DNA of 26,068 bases, taken from Ornithoclostridium faecigallinarum (GTDB lineage Bacteria; Bacillota; Clostridia; Christensenellales; UBA3700). Both the position numbers and the translations under genes were made by a program. Position 1 is the stretch's first letter; each line of letters starts with the position of its first letter. Location: positions 1 through 26,068 of the forward strand of contig DVOI01000045.1 in the NCBI GenBank assembly GCA_018713665.1, in the 5' to 3' direction. Shown piece by piece: positions 24,817 to 26,068 of this stretch. A model generated the notes under the pieces. It did not search any database. It had not been told where the DNA came from and saw only the letters and a program-made list of their open reading frames with translations.

Positions 24817-25829
24817 AGTTCGACGCCCTCTTTGTCGATGACCTTGCCGATCACATACGCCTTTTCGCCCATCTCTTCGAGCGCCTTGACGACGCCGTCC
24901 TTGACGGACGGATCGACGGCGAGCACGAGACCGATGCCCATGTTGAAAGTGTTGTACATCTTGCGGTCGTCGATGCCGGCGAGCTGTTGCAGCGCCTTGA
25001 AGATGTCGGGAAGCGGATAGGACTTGCGGTCGATCGCGATGCCCATCCCCTTGGGGATGATGCGCGGAATGTTCTCGATGAAGCCGCCGCCGGTGATGTG
25101 CGCGATGCCCTTGATCTCGAACTTCTCGATTAGCGAAAGCACCGTCTTGACATAGATCTTGGTCGGGGTCAAAACGACGTCCTTGGGCGCGCAGCCGAGC
25201 GTTTCGTTGTACTTGCTCAACGTCTCGATGTCCTCGCCGAACAGCTTGCGCACGAGCGAATAGCCGTTGCTGTGCACGCCGCTGGACGCGACGCCGATCA
25301 ACGCGTCGCCCGGCTTGATGGTCTTGCCGTTGATGATCTTGTTGCGCTTGACGATGCCGACCGCAAAGCCCGCGATGTCATACTCGTCCGCGGCATAAAA
25401 GCCGGGCATCTCGGCGGTCTCGCCGCCGATCAACGCGCAGCCCGCCTGACGGCAGCCGTCCGCGACGCCCTTGACGATCTGCGACACCTTGACGGGGTCG
25501 AGATGCGACAGCGCGATGTAGTCGAGGAACAACAGCGGCTTCGCGCCTTGGCAGACGATGTCGTTGACGCACATCGCGACCGCGTCGATGCCGACGGTGT
25601 CGTGCTTGTCGAGGACGAACGCATATTTGAGTTTTGTGCCGACGCCGTCGGTGCCGGCGACGAGGCAATCCCCGTCCTCTTTGTCGTCGAGCGCATAAAA
25701 GCCGCCGAAGCTGCCGAGGTCGCCCAAAACGCTGTCGTTGTAGGTGGTCTTGACGTATTGCTTCATGAGACGGACCGCCTCATAGCCTCTCTCTACGTCA
25801 ACGCCCGCACTCTTGTAATCGATAGCCAT
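24813..25829 (-). CDS. purM: Phosphoribosylformylglycinamidine cyclo-ligase (AIR synthetase)
   Basis: A 338-residue AIR synthetase that closes the imidazole ring of FGAM using ATP, step 5 of the pathway. The N-terminal YKSAGVDVERGYE and the long LVAGTDGVGTKLKYAF motif with the phosphate-binding DGVGTK are typical. They are followed by CVNDIVCQGAKPLLFLDYIA, GGETAEMPGFY, GVASSGVHSNGYSLVRK and HITGGGFIENIPR. Length is as expected for bacterial PurM. The ATG at 25829 has AAAGGAG 4-5 nt upstream. The gap to purC is 36 nt and holds a short GC-rich palindrome (GCCGCG / CGCGGC, 25842-25854). Confidence 0.97.
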   Translation of the reverse strand: MAIDYKSAGVDVERGYEAVRLMKQYVKTTYNDSVLGDLGSFGGFYALDDKEDGDCLVAGTDGVGTKLKYAFVLDKHDTVGIDAVAMCVNDIVCQGAKPLLFLDYIALSHLDPVKVSQIVKGVADGCRQAGCALIGGETAEMPGFYAADEYDIAGFAVGIVKRNKIINGKTIKPGDALIGVASSGVHSNGYSLVRKLFGEDIETLSKYNETLGCAPKDVVLTPTKIYVKTVLSLIEKFEIKGIAHITGGGFIENIPRIIPKGMGIAIDRKSYPLPDIFKALQQLAGIDDRKMYNTFNMGIGLVLAVDPSVKDGVVKALEEMGEKAYVIGKVIDKEGVEL

Positions 25830-25865
25830 ATCTCTCCTTTTGCCGCGGCGCGGCGGGGACGGAAC

Positions 25866-26068
25866 TCACTCCAATCCCATTCTCTTCTTGATTTCTCTGT
25901 AACCCTTGTCGACGTCGTCGAGGTCTCTTCTGAACCTGTCCTTGTCCAACTTCTCGCCCGTCTTGGCGTCCCAGAAGCGGCAGGTGTCGGGCGAAATTTC
26001 GTCCGCGAGGATGATGTCGCCGTGGAAGCGGCCGAACTCCAGCTTGAAGTCTACCAAGATGATGCCGA
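25866..26068 (-). CDS. purC: SAICAR synthetase PurC, C-terminal fragment
   Basis: The last about 67 residues of phosphoribosylaminoimidazole-succinocarboxamide synthase, which joins CAIR and aspartate with ATP. The frame is open to the right edge of the window, so the start lies outside. The fragment reads LVDFKLEFG, then DEISPDTCRFWD and LDKDRFRRDL, which match the C-terminal part of PurC in other bacteria. It ends at GLE with a short C-terminus. It is the first visible gene of the purine operon, in the common purC-purM-purN order with purF missing between them. An in-frame TTG at 26057 is not a real start, because it lies inside a conserved strand. Confidence 0.95.
   Translation of the reverse strand, partial: GIILVDFKLEFGRFHGDIILADEISPDTCRFWDAKTGEKLDKDRFRRDLDDVDKGYREIKKRMGLE

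Overview
The window is a densely packed piece of bacterial chromosome. Every credible gene reads on the minus strand, so in transcription order the window runs from its right end to its left end. By eye it is moderately GC-rich, with AT-rich promoter gaps. Several features point to an anaerobic member of the Clostridia (Bacillota): a single-chain PurL of about 1240 residues, an EndoA-type MazF, a bifunctional Rel with an RFKD motif, separate SecD and SecF, and the order secD-secF-recJ-rel-dtd-MBL followed by a possible hemZ. Assignment to a poorly cultured gut lineage is only a guess. No mobile element, CRISPR array, rRNA or tRNA was seen.

Region 1 (26068 to 17604) is a purine-synthesis operon: the end of purC, then purM, purN, purH, purD and purL. 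Genes overlap or are about 10 nt apart, except purM (36 nt) and purN-purH, where an intrinsic-terminator-like hairpin overlaps the purN stop codon. Together these enzymes carry out FGAR to FGAM (PurL), AIR formation (PurM), GAR formation and formylation (PurD, PurN), SAICAR synthesis (PurC) and the last two steps to IMP (PurH). purF, purE and purB are not in the window.

Region 2 (17552 to 13158) follows a GC-rich hairpin. It holds a YgiQ-type radical SAM protein, recX, a fused NAD(P)HX epimerase/dehydratase, and a MazF-type endoribonuclease with no antitoxin gene beside it.

Region 3 (13157 to 11051) is a 256-nt AT-rich gap followed by a GPH-family sugar:cation symporter with a long acidic C-terminal tail. 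The gap carries a good sigma-A-type promoter whose -35 box lies inside an inverted repeat, which suggests control by a repressor. This is the most accessory-looking part of the window.

Region 4 (10987 to 8546) is the conserved dnaX-ybaB-recR block. Region 5 (8453 to 1) starts at a near-consensus promoter and contains secD, secF, a terminator hairpin, recJ, rel, dtd, an MBL-fold hydrolase and the start of a further gene that may be hemZ. It links protein export, recombination, stringent response and tRNA quality control.

No clearly new multi-gene system was found. The best leads are the regulated symporter, the antitoxin-less mazF with its structured leader, the charged SecD tail, the altered Dtd motifs, and hairpins that sit just upstream of several start codons.
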